This document shows, piece after piece, positions 1 through 8,406 of a stretch of DNA of 64,000 nucleotides. The first letter of the stretch is position 1; each line of letters opens with the position of its first letter. A model generated the notes under the pieces. It was not told the DNA's origin, did no database searches, and saw only the letters and a list, made by a program, of their open reading frames with translations. A program made the translations under genes and the position numbers. The DNA comes from Candidatus Photodesmus katoptron Akat1 (GTDB lineage: Bacteria > Pseudomonadota > Gammaproteobacteria > Enterobacterales > Vibrionaceae): the NCBI RefSeq assembly GCF_000478685.1, contig NZ_AMSD01000001.1, positions 62,001 through 126,000 of the forward strand, written 5' to 3'.

Positions 1-624
1 ATTTGATGTTCGCTCGTAACCAAATGTCGACTCTGGACCATGGCCTGATATAAAATGTACAGTGTCACCTAGTGGCCATAGCTTTGTTTTAATTGAATTT
101 ATCAATTCATTGAGACTACTTCCTGGAAAATCTGTTCGACCAATACTGCCATTAAATAAAACATCGCCAACAAAAGCTAACTGAGATTTTTGGTTAAATA
201 GAACGATGTGTCCAGGAGTATGTCCTGGGGTATGAAATACATCTAGAATTTGTTTTCCAAATTTTATTTGATCTTGATCCTTTAACCACTCTTTAGGTTC
301 AAAAGATTCTATAATAGGAAGGGAAAACATTTTACTTTGTTTATCTAAAGCCTTAAACCAAAACTTGTCTTTTTTATGAGGCCCAATGATATTGATTCCA
401 CCTAATATTCTAGAAAGTGCCTGTGTTCCACCGACATGATCTAGATGACCATGAGTGAGTACCAAACAGATAACTTTAATCTTAAGTTTATTGATAAGAT
501 TAGCTAATTTTTCTTCATCGCCACCAGGATCTATCACAATACCTTCCATTGTTTCATCACACCAGACAATAGAACAGTTTTGGAAAAATGAAGTCACAGG
601 AACTACTTGATATTTTATAGACAT
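1..624 (-). CDS. ycbL: MBL-fold metallo-hydrolase, YcbL-like (3' end cut by window edge)
   Basis: Metallo-beta-lactamase-fold hydrolase of the glyoxalase-II-like YcbL group. The 208 visible residues contain the metal-binding THGHLDH motif at about residues 57-63, a GHTPGH motif near the middle, a GDVLFNG segment carrying the bridging Asp, and a C-terminal SGHGP motif. Nearly the whole protein is present: the family is about 215 aa and no stop is reached before position 1. It starts with ATG at 624. Substrate specificity (S-lactoylglutathione or another thioester) cannot be read from sequence. A glyoxalase I gene lies in the same window at 47.9 kb, so a methylglyoxal route is possible. Confidence 0.85.
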   Translation of the reverse strand, partial: MSIKYQVVPVTSFFQNCSIVWCDETMEGIVIDPGGDEEKLANLINKLKIKVICLVLTHGHLDHVGGTQALSRILGGINIIGPHKKDKFWFKALDKQSKMFSLPIIESFEPKEWLKDQDQIKFGKQILDVFHTPGHTPGHIVLFNQKSQLAFVGDVLFNGSIGRTDFPGSSLNELINSIKTKLWPLGDTVHFISGHGPESTFGYERTSN

Positions 625-712
625 TCAAAACTCCAATAAGAAAGATGTAGATTCTAAGTGAGAGTATAATATATTCAAGTTATTTTAATTAATTGACATA
701 ATTATACACCAC

Positions 713-1309
713 TTATAATTTTAAATTATGTTTTCCGTATGATGCTTTTGCCTTTAAATAACCTTGATTACCTGACTTAATATGTGCAGAAGTATTTATA
801 ACTTCAGTTATTTCGATATTATTTGCTTTTAGTTCTTTAACTTTTTTGGGATTATTAGTTATTAATCGAATTTTAGTTACGTTCAATGCTTTCAGCATTT
901 GAGCAGCTTCACTGAAATCACGAAGGTCGTCACCAAATCCTAAATGATTATTAGCTTCATAAGTATTCATACCTTGACTTTGCAGTAGATAAGCATCAAT
1001 TTTATTATATAATCCGATTCCTCTCCCTTCTTGACGCAAATAAAGAATAATTCCTCCATATTTGCTCATTTTATAAATGGTTTCATCTAATTGTTCACCA
1101 CAGTCACAGCGAGACGAATGGAAAACATCACCAGTTAGGCACTCTGAATGCATACGTACTAATGGAATTTTGCTTTTTAAATCAGCATGCTTGAAGACAA
1201 CTGCTATATGCTCTTTTTCCGTTTTTAGTCTGCTAAAAGATAAAATCTCCGCATCAATGTCACTTTTAATCCCTACTTTTAGATTAACTCTAGCTCGTAC
1301 TTTCGCCAT
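713..1309 (-). CDS. ribA: GTP cyclohydrolase II
   Basis: Catalyses GTP to 2,5-diamino-6-ribosylamino-4-pyrimidinone phosphate, the first committed step of riboflavin synthesis. The zinc cysteines are visible as HSECLTGD (C57) and RCDCG (C68, C70), followed by the nucleotide-binding RQEGRGIGL at about 92-100 and the TNNPKK motif. The sequence resembles the Vibrio-type enzyme more than E. coli RibA. I chose ATG at 1309. An in-frame GTG at 1321 would add four residues, but the AGTGAG just upstream of the ATG can serve as a ribosome site. It stands alone, without ribB, ribD or ribE nearby. Confidence 0.93.
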   Translation of the reverse strand: MAKVRARVNLKVGIKSDIDAEILSFSRLKTEKEHIAVVFKHADLKSKIPLVRMHSECLTGDVFHSSRCDCGEQLDETIYKMSKYGGIILYLRQEGRGIGLYNKIDAYLLQSQGMNTYEANNHLGFGDDLRDFSEAAQMLKALNVTKIRLITNNPKKVKELKANNIEITEVINTSAHIKSGNQGYLKAKASYGKHNLKL

Positions 1310-1812
1310 GTTTTTACTCACTTGGATTTCTGATTCAGTGATTAATAGATTACAGCACTATACTAACCATGGAGAGTGGATAGAGTATTTTTAATAATTA
1401 TGCATAAAACACTTAAAGCCATTGTTATTATTATTGACGAATGAAAATTCGTATTAACAAAGTCAAATGAAATTATTTCTTCTAGCTTTAAGCTAATTTT
1501 AAAGATGATAGCTAAAGGGTTATTTACCTAACCTACTCTTCATTATCATATAAAATATGATATGTTTCTGCAAAGCAGTAGAATATATATATGATAATAA
1601 ATTATGGGATAACAATCACATATATTGACATTTACTTATACTGTTCATTTAAAATGAACTCCGATATATAGAGCTATTATAGCTTATAACTACATATTTA
1701 CTTATATGAAAGAATATATACTAATATAATTAACAAATTTTTTTAGAAAATAAAGTTGAAATAAAAAAGTTTAAAAGTTTATTTATACTAGCATTCATCA
1801 TCAATATTAAGA
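1310..1812. other. gene-free AT-rich stretch between ribA and fumA
   Basis: No reading frame here resembles a known protein on either strand. The sequence is low-complexity A+T. It holds a small inverted repeat (gttcatt/aatgaac, 1643-1659, 3-nt loop) and a weaker tagctt/aagcta repeat near 1485, neither followed by a convincing T-run. It probably holds the ribA promoter and the untranslated region downstream of fumA, plus decayed sequence. Confidence 0.5.
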
Positions 1813-3339
1813 TTAACGAATATTTTTTTGAAATTCAGAAATCTTTATTTTCCAAGTCTCTGGACCTTTTTGATGTATATTTTTACCACTAGCATCAATA
1901 GCTACAGTAACAGGCATATCTTTAACTTCAAATTCATAAATTGCTTCCATTCCTAAGTCCTTGAATGCAACTATTTTCGATTTTTTTATAGATTTAGATA
2001 TTAAATAAGCAGCACCGCCAACAGCTATTAAGTAAACAGCTTTGTACTTTTTAATTAATTTTGTTATTTTATGATTACGCTCTGCTTTCCCGATCATGCC
2101 TATAATACCAAATTTCTCTAACATCATATTAGTAAATTTATCCATTCGAGATGAAGTAGTGGGTCCTGCAGGACCCACTACTTCATCTTTTATAGCGTTA
2201 ACAGGACCCACATAATATAAAAATTTACCTTTTAAATTAATGTTTAATGGTAAGTGTTTTTTATTTTCAATAACATCTTGTAAACGTTTATGAGCAACAT
2301 CACGAGCTGTAAAAATTTTACCTGATAGCAAAAGTGTTTCTCCAGATTGCCATCTTATAAGTTCTTCTTTTTTTAGTTTATTCAGATCAACTTTACGAGT
2401 ATTGTTATTGATTTTCCAGGTGATTTTGGGCCAATCTGATAATTTTGGTATTTCTAAATTTGCTGGACCAGTTCCATCTAAAGTAAAATTAATATGACGA
2501 GTAGCTGCGCAATTTGGAATTAAACAAATTGGTTTGGAAGCAGCATGAGTTGGTGCAGTTTTAATTTTTACATCTATAACTGTAATTAATCCACCAAGTC
2601 CTTGTGCTCCAATTCCTAATCTATTCACTTTGTTAAAAATATTTAATCGTAAATCTTCTTCAAAATTTTTTGGGCCTTGTGTTATAAGTTCTTGGATATT
2701 AATATGTTCCATCAACGATTCTTTCGCTAACAGTGCAGATTTTTCTGCTGTCCCGCCAATTCCTATCCCTAATATTCCTGGTGGACACCATCCAGAACCC
2801 ATTTTTTTTACTGAATGTTCTACCCAATTTACAATATCATCAGAAGGATTAAGCATGGCCATTTGAGTTTTATTTTCAGAACCTCCTCCTTTTGCTGAAA
2901 GAAAAATTTTCATTACATTACCAGGGATCATCTCAATATGAACGACAGCAGGAGTATTATCTTTAGTATTAATTCTCTTTCCTGCAGGATCCATTACAAT
3001 AGAAGCACGTAATGGATTCTCTAGGTTTGTATAAGCCTGGTGGACGCCTTTATCAATCATCTCTTGGAAAGTTAAATTTGTTGAATTCCAACGTACTTTC
3101 ATCCCAATTTTTAAGAAACAAGTAACAATTCCTGTATCTTGACAAATTGGACGATGACCTTCAGCAGACATACGTGAATTGACTAAAATTTGAGCAATAG
3201 CATCTTTCGCTGCTTGACTTTTTTCTCGATAATATGCTTTTTCTAAAGCTTTAATAAAATCTAATGGATGATAATAAGAAATATATTGAAGTGCATCAGC
3301 AACACTGCTAATTATATCTTGTTCTCTAATTATTGTCAT
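1813..3339 (-). CDS. fumA: fumarate hydratase class I (iron-sulfur, single chain)
   Basis: Interconverts fumarate and L-malate in the TCA cycle. At 508 aa it has the length of the single-chain class I enzymes of Vibrio and Pseudomonas, slightly shorter than E. coli FumA. The three likely [4Fe-4S] ligands are visible: C66 (ICQDTG), C185 (GWCPPG) and C277 (PNCAATR). The conserved C-terminal VGPAGPTT segment is present, and its DNA forms a perfect 40-bp palindrome. The gene diverges from pabB with only 34 bp between starts. It is the only fumarase in this window and complements the sdh/suc block near the other end. Confidence 0.95.
   Translation of the reverse strand: MTIIREQDIISSVADALQYISYYHPLDFIKALEKAYYREKSQAAKDAIAQILVNSRMSAEGHRPICQDTGIVTCFLKIGMKVRWNSTNLTFQEMIDKGVHQAYTNLENPLRASIVMDPAGKRINTKDNTPAVVHIEMIPGNVMKIFLSAKGGGSENKTQMAMLNPSDDIVNWVEHSVKKMGSGWCPPGILGIGIGGTAEKSALLAKESLMEHINIQELITQGPKNFEEDLRLNIFNKVNRLGIGAQGLGGLITVIDVKIKTAPTHAASKPICLIPNCAATRHINFTLDGTGPANLEIPKLSDWPKITWKINNNTRKVDLNKLKKEELIRWQSGETLLLSGKIFTARDVAHKRLQDVIENKKHLPLNINLKGKFLYYVGPVNAIKDEVVGPAGPTTSSRMDKFTNMMLEKFGIIGMIGKAERNHKITKLIKKYKAVYLIAVGGAAYLISKSIKKSKIVAFKDLGMEAIYEFEVKDMPVTVAIDASGKNIHQKGPETWKIKISEFQKNIR
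2149..2188. repeat. perfect 40-bp palindrome inside fumA
   Basis: The two 20-bp halves are exact reverse complements with no spacer, centred on TGCA between 2168 and 2169. It encodes the conserved DEVVGPAGPTTSS segment of class I fumarase. Codon positions 1 and 2 of VVGPAGPTT are self-complementary by nature (GTN GTN GGN CCN GCN and so on), so part of the symmetry is forced by the protein. Here all wobble positions and the flanking codons match too. It is unusually GC-rich for this genome. Confidence 0.9.
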
Positions 3340-3373
3340 TTTATGATGCCTTTTCTTGTAATATCAAAATAGA

Positions 3374-4753
3374 GTGACTTTTTTGTCAAAAATTAATAAT
3401 AACCAGTTAAATAATATTCAAATTAAAAAAATTAAGTATTTTCCAAACTTATCTAAACAACTTTTTTCTAAAATTGAACACTTATCCTGGTCAATGCTAC
3501 TTAGTTCTGCATCCTCTGTACATAAAAATAGTAGGTTTGATATCTTAGTTAGTCTACCTAAAGTTAAGCTAGAGACATACTCAAATATTACTACTGTTGA
3601 TACTGAACTAGCTTCATATAGTACAAGTTCTGATCCATTTAAACTTATTTCTGAACTTCAAGACCTTTATCTTCCTAACGTTTCTACTGAACTTCAATTT
3701 CCTTTTATTGGTGGTATTTTAGGTTATTTTTCTTATGATTTAGGTAGAAGAATTGAAAATATTTCTAATTTTTCTGAGAAAGATATTGATTTACCAGATA
3801 TGGCAGTTGGTTTTTATGAATGGGCTATCATAGTAGATCATCGATTGAAAGCAGCTTTTGTTGTAGGTCTAAATGTAGATAAATATTGGCAATGGATTAG
3901 CAATCAAGTTAAATCTTCTCAATCTAAATTTCATCTCACAGAAAAGTGGCAATCCAATATGGATAAAATAAGTTATACTAATAAATTTGATAAAATACAG
4001 GAATATATATTTAATGGAGATTGTTATCAGATTAATTTGGCTCAACGTTTTCATACAAAATGTATAGGTAGTGAATGGGAAGCCTATCAAAGATTAGAAA
4101 AATTGAACTTATCTCCTTTTTCAGCTTTTATTCGCATAAAAAAAGGTACAATTATCAGTTTATCTCCTGAAAGATTTTTAGAAGTAAACAATGGATTAAT
4201 TAAAACTAATCCAATTAAAGGAACACGTCCAAGATCTAAAGATTATAACAAAGATAAAAACTATGCACTTGAATTGATAAATTCTGAAAAGGATCAAGCT
4301 GAAAATCTCATGATTGTTGATCTTCTTCGTAATGATCTTGGTCGTGTAGCAAAACCAGGGACTGTACATGTTCCTAATCTTTTTTTTATAGAAAGTTTTC
4401 CAGCAGTACATCATTTAGTCAGTACTGTTACAGCTAAATTAGATAGTAAATATTCATATATTGAACTATTGCGGTCTAGCTTCCCTGGAGGATCAGTTAC
4501 TGGTGCTCCTAAAATAAGAGCAATGAATATTATAGAAGAACTAGAACCAAATAGACGACATATTTATTGCGGAAGTATTGGTTATATAAGTCGTAATCAT
4601 AAGATGGATACAAATATTGCAATTAGGACATTACTTATAAAAGATAGGAAAATTTATGCATGGGCTGGTAGTGGTATAGTAGCTGATAGTAATCGTGATT
4701 CTGAATATCAAGAAACGTTAGATAAACTTAGTCAAATTTTAAAGGTACTATAA
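3374..4753 (+). CDS. pabB: aminodeoxychorismate synthase component I
   Basis: Converts chorismate plus ammonia (from PabA glutaminase) to 4-amino-4-deoxychorismate, the p-aminobenzoate branch of folate synthesis. The 459 aa match the chorismate-binding family: PIKGTRPR (the catalytic Lys is characteristic of PabB), LMIVDLLRNDLGR, and the terminal PGGSVTGAPK motif. It likely starts at GTG 3374, with TTG 3383 as an alternative. It is divergent from fumA. The partner pabC is in this window at 34.9 kb; pabA is not seen. Confidence 0.93.
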   Translation: MTFLSKINNNQLNNIQIKKIKYFPNLSKQLFSKIEHLSWSMLLSSASSVHKNSRFDILVSLPKVKLETYSNITTVDTELASYSTSSDPFKLISELQDLYLPNVSTELQFPFIGGILGYFSYDLGRRIENISNFSEKDIDLPDMAVGFYEWAIIVDHRLKAAFVVGLNVDKYWQWISNQVKSSQSKFHLTEKWQSNMDKISYTNKFDKIQEYIFNGDCYQINLAQRFHTKCIGSEWEAYQRLEKLNLSPFSAFIRIKKGTIISLSPERFLEVNNGLIKTNPIKGTRPRSKDYNKDKNYALELINSEKDQAENLMIVDLLRNDLGRVAKPGTVHVPNLFFIESFPAVHHLVSTVTAKLDSKYSYIELLRSSFPGGSVTGAPKIRAMNIIEELEPNRRHIYCGSIGYISRNHKMDTNIAIRTLLIKDRKIYAWAGSGIVADSNRDSEYQETLDKLSQILKVL

Positions 4754-5010
4754 GAATATTAAGGTCACTTCTAAAAAATATTTTCTAAATCTTTTTATAT
4801 ATGTAAGTAGGTTTTATTAAAAATACCATTTATGCTACACTAAGCATTTCAAATAAATCCATTAATATGCTAATAGTTAGAGCCATAATCAATACTTTAT
4901 ATTTTCTTGTAATCTATTAAAACTAACATCAAGCATCAGATGTTTTAATTATCATTTTGGTTAGTTTATTTTAAAGTTACGTATTTAAAAAAAACAGTTA
5001 GATACTATAT

Positions 5011-5373
5011 TTATTTACCTGAGTAAATGCAACCTGTAGTACAAGTTTCTTTAATTTCTATTTTATTTAATATAGGCAATGAGGGTTTTAGTTTCCTCCA
5101 AATCCAAATTGCAAGAACTTCGCTAGTCGGATTCTCTAACCCAGTAATCTCATTTAAGTAAAAATGATCTAACTGTTCATAAATTGGGTTAAATAATTTC
5201 TTAATATCAGAAAAATCTACTAACCAACCAGTGTTTGGATCTATATTACCTTGTATATAAAGACGAACAAGAAAAGAGTGTCCATGTAATCGACCACATT
5301 TATGACCTTTAGGCACATTAGGCAAATGGTGAGCGGCTTCAAAGGTAAAGTCTTTATATATCTCTGTTTTCAT
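5011..5373 (-). CDS. queD: 6-carboxy-5,6,7,8-tetrahydropterin synthase
   Basis: A zinc enzyme converting 7,8-dihydroneopterin triphosphate to 6-carboxytetrahydropterin in queuosine precursor synthesis. The 120 aa have the usual family length. Zinc histidines sit in FEAAHHLP (H16) and LHGHS (H30, H32). The catalytic Cys is in [10 protein letters not shown] (C26). queC, queE and queF are not in this window, so whether the pathway is complete cannot be judged. It stands alone between intergenic stretches, downstream of sdaA on the same strand. Confidence 0.93.
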   Translation of the reverse strand: MKTEIYKDFTFEAAHHLPNVPKGHKCGRLHGHSFLVRLYIQGNIDPNTGWLVDFSDIKKLFNPIYEQLDHFYLNEITGLENPTSEVLAIWIWRKLKPSLPILNKIEIKETCTTGCIYSGK

Positions 5374-5480
5374 TTCAACCTCTTGAAAATTGTATCAAAT
5401 TAAAAACCAGTTATATAAAAAAGGTACTATTCATATTTTATAAAAATAAAAAGCACATTAATTTATCAAAAATATGAATT

Positions 5481-6854
5481 TTATTCATGGGGAGGTTCTA
5501 AATAGATGGATGCTAATCCTCCAAGAGATGTTTCCCGATATCTTTTATTTATATCTTTACCTGTTTGATACATGGTATTAATAACTTTATCTAGTGAAAT
5601 TAAGCATGTATTACTAGATTTTAAAGCTATTCTTGAAGCATTAATTGCTTTTATTGCACCCATTGCATTTCTCTCAATACAAGGTACTTGGACTAAACCA
5701 CTAATAGGATCACATGTCATGCCAAGAGAGTGTTCCATTGCAATTTCAGCTGCGATACAAATTTGATTATTAGTTCCACCTCGTAAAGCAGTAAGACTTG
5801 CTGCAGCCATAGAAGATGAAACCCCAACCTCTCCTTGACAACCTACTTCTGCACCACTAATAGAAGCATTTGTTTTATATAAAATACCAATAGCACCAGA
5901 TACAGCAAAAAAATCTTTTAGCTGATTGGTATCTAGTTTTTTAATAAATTTGTTGTAGTACATTAAAACAGCGGGGATAATCCCTGCTGAACCATTTGTT
6001 GGTGAAGTGACAATTTGCCCACCAGAAGCATTCTCTTCACTCACAGCAAAAGCAAAAAGATTAATCCAATCCATAATTACCATAGGATCATTATCAAATG
6101 ATTCATCAGACTTTAATTTTTTAAGCAATCTTGGAGCCCTTCTAGTAACATTTAATCCACCTTCTAAAATTCCTTCTGTTTCGAAACCTCTCTTCATACA
6201 TAACAACATCACTTTCCAAAGATTTTTAACTTTTCTATCAATAGATCTCATGGTTCGAAAAGACAATTCATTGCGTAGTATCATATTTCCTAGGCTAAGA
6301 CCATGCTTTTTAGCCTGAAATAACATTTCACTAGCAGATTTAAATGGAAATTCAACACTAATTAGATCTTTATTATTTTTCTTTTTTTTAAACTCCTTAG
6401 CTGTTGTTATAAAACCACCACCATTTGAATAATAAGTTTCAAAGAGTATTATTGAACCAAATAAATCATATGCAGTGATAGTCATACCATTTTCATGTAA
6501 TGGTAAATTTCCAGAATGAAAAATAATATCTGATTTATATTTAAAATCAATTACACGATTTCCTAATAAAAAAAGCTTGCTATTTTTAATAACAGTTTTC
6601 ATTTTATTATTTGCAATATTAATTTTTATAGTCTCTGGTTTATTTCCTAATAAACCTAGAATAACTGCTTTATCCGTATGATGTCCTTTTCCTGTTAAAG
6701 ATAGTGAACCATATAGATCAACTTGAATACGATTAACTTTATTAATCATTGGAGCTATTAGATGAGTAAAATTATAACCTGCAATCATTGGACCATTAGT
6801 ATGAGAACTAGAAGGGCCAATACCTATTTTATAAATATCAAAAATTGATAGCAT
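5481..6854 (-). CDS. sdaA: L-serine dehydratase (iron-sulfur)
   Basis: Deaminates L-serine to pyruvate and ammonia with a [4Fe-4S] cluster. At 457 aa it has full length for the single-chain enzyme (beta domain, then alpha domain). The N-terminal GIGPSSSHTNGP motif is present, and the likely cluster cysteines are C339 (GCQGEVG), C381 (TCDPISG) and C392 (PCIERNAMGA). No serine transporter gene lies beside it. In a host-associated bacterium it would let host serine feed pyruvate and thus the TCA cycle, which is inference from context. Confidence 0.94.
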   Translation of the reverse strand: MLSIFDIYKIGIGPSSSHTNGPMIAGYNFTHLIAPMINKVNRIQVDLYGSLSLTGKGHHTDKAVILGLLGNKPETIKINIANNKMKTVIKNSKLFLLGNRVIDFKYKSDIIFHSGNLPLHENGMTITAYDLFGSIILFETYYSNGGGFITTAKEFKKKKNNKDLISVEFPFKSASEMLFQAKKHGLSLGNMILRNELSFRTMRSIDRKVKNLWKVMLLCMKRGFETEGILEGGLNVTRRAPRLLKKLKSDESFDNDPMVIMDWINLFAFAVSEENASGGQIVTSPTNGSAGIIPAVLMYYNKFIKKLDTNQLKDFFAVSGAIGILYKTNASISGAEVGCQGEVGVSSSMAAASLTALRGGTNNQICIAAEIAMEHSLGMTCDPISGLVQVPCIERNAMGAIKAINASRIALKSSNTCLISLDKVINTMYQTGKDINKRYRETSLGGLASIYLEPPHE

Positions 6855-6987
6855 AAATATTTCCTGTGAGTTGAATCTTTAACGGAAGTATGTACTAGTA
6901 ATGTATAACTCATTGAAATTATTTTTTAAAAAAACATTTTGACTCTTATATAGTTATATCTTTTTTTACGCTATCATGTACTATTAC

Positions 6988-7821
6988 TTATAGTAATATT
7001 TCAGGAGATTCTAATGTAATTTCTTTTAAAATACCATTACGAAACTCATTCAGAAAAATTTCACAAGCTTTATAATTATCGATATAAGCACCAGGTTTTA
7101 GTGTCCCTCGATTAATTCCAATTGCATTTATTATCTCTATACTAGATTCAGGAAGTTTTTTTATTTTATAACGTTTTTTAATTTTTTCTGGATAATACTT
7201 AAGAAGGTAACTAATAATATCAATAGCAACTTCATCATATTCTATTGCAATATTTTTTACAGCTCCAATTGCCGCTAAACGAAAGGCCACACTGCGATCT
7301 TCTATTTTAGTCAAAAAAATTCCAGGAGTATCATACAACACAATACCATTTTTTAAATTAACGCATTGTTGAGAACGAGTAATAGCTGGTTGATTACCAG
7401 TAACTGAAATAGTACGACTAGCTAATGTATTTATTATGGTTGATTTTCCTACATTTGGAATACCTATAATCATTACTTTAATATTTTTTTTAATCTTATG
7501 ATTAGATGGAATAAATTTACGGCATATTTTTTTTATTTTACAGACTGATTGTAAATTAGATGCTATTGTTGATATTGCTTTTATTTCTTTTTTTTGAAAA
7601 TACTGCATCCATAATTTAGTTAATTTAGGATCAGCTAGATCAGATTTATTTAATACTGTTAAATGGTGTTTATTGGTATACCATTTAGGAAAAATGGGAT
7701 TTTGACTACTGAAAGGGATACGAGCATCTAAAATTTCAATAAAAATATCAATTTGTTTAACAATTTCTTCAATTTTCTTAGTAGCTTTATACATGTGTCC
7801 AGGAAACCATTGAATAGACAT
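6988..7821 (-). CDS. rbgA: ribosome biogenesis GTPase, YlqF/RbgA family
   Basis: Circularly permuted GTPase that assists late 50S subunit assembly. The permuted motif order is visible in 277 aa: G4 NKSD (residues 58-61) comes before G1 GIPNVGKS (120-127), followed by G3 DTPG (164-167). The N-terminal IQWFPGHM signature is typical of the family. A C-terminal RNA-binding helical domain follows. It stands alone between sdaA and ihfA, same strand, with no overlap. Confidence 0.92.
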   Translation of the reverse strand: MSIQWFPGHMYKATKKIEEIVKQIDIFIEILDARIPFSSQNPIFPKWYTNKHHLTVLNKSDLADPKLTKLWMQYFQKKEIKAISTIASNLQSVCKIKKICRKFIPSNHKIKKNIKVMIIGIPNVGKSTIINTLASRTISVTGNQPAITRSQQCVNLKNGIVLYDTPGIFLTKIEDRSVAFRLAAIGAVKNIAIEYDEVAIDIISYLLKYYPEKIKKRYKIKKLPESSIEIINAIGINRGTLKPGAYIDNYKACEIFLNEFRNGILKEITLESPEILL

Positions 7822-7944
7822 AAAGAAAATAATCCAAATGAAAAATAATTAACGTTAATAAAAGAAAAAAGCAGTAATTAAATTAATACTAACTAATTAT
7901 TACTATTAGCAATATAGCCAACATCAAATAATCTTTGATGGCGA

Positions 7945-8241
7945 TTACTTGTTAGATTTTATATTTTCTACACGAGATCTTAATTTTTGTCCTGGTCGAA
8001 ATGTAACTACCCTTCTTGCTGAGATCGGAATATCCTCACCAGTTTTTGGATTTCTTCCAGGACGTTCGCTTTTATTACGAAGCTCAAGATTACCAAAACC
8101 AGATAGTTTTACTTGTTCGCCATTTTCCAATGCTTTTCGAATTTCTTCAAAAAATATTTCAACTATTTCTTTAGCATCACGCTTAGTATAGCCAATTTTT
8201 TCAAATAGGTTCTCTGATAGTTCTGCTTTTGTGAGAGCCAT
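7945..8241 (-). CDS. ihfA: integration host factor subunit alpha
   Basis: DNA-bending subunit that pairs with IhfB (encoded at 17.9 kb). The 98 aa begin [10 protein letters not shown] as in other IhfA proteins and carry the DNA-binding arm motif [13 protein letters not shown] reading with GTG at 8250 is rejected because that GTG lies inside the Shine-Dalgarno GAGGTG, which sits 6 nt before ATG 8241. It lies downstream of pheT in the classical pheS-pheT-ihfA arrangement, separated by 165 bp. Confidence 0.95.
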   Translation of the reverse strand: MALTKAELSENLFEKIGYTKRDAKEIVEIFFEEIRKALENGEQVKLSGFGNLELRNKSERPGRNPKTGEDIPISARRVVTFRPGQKLRSRVENIKSNK

Positions 8242-8406
8242 AAAATTCACCTCAATATATTAATTATGTAGTATTTAATAAGTAGTCAATAATTTTTAAA
8301 AGCTCAAAGTGGCTGAATAAAAATTATAATGAATCTATGTATAGATTAAAGGTAATTTAACTTGATATTAGAACCTATCTAGTAAATAAAGACTGTCTTA
8401 AAAAAA

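Noticed and set aside
1077..1394. 105-codon open frame opposite ribA
   Set aside because: It is antisense to the conserved ribA frame and has no family resemblance; such shadows occur opposite most genes here.
1643..1659. 7-bp inverted repeat between ribA and fumA considered as an operator or terminator
   Set aside because: Short, no T-run and far from both gene ends; no known regulator motif.
1310..1700. possible FMN riboswitch upstream of ribA
   Set aside because: None of the conserved GC-rich core elements of the FMN aptamer are visible.
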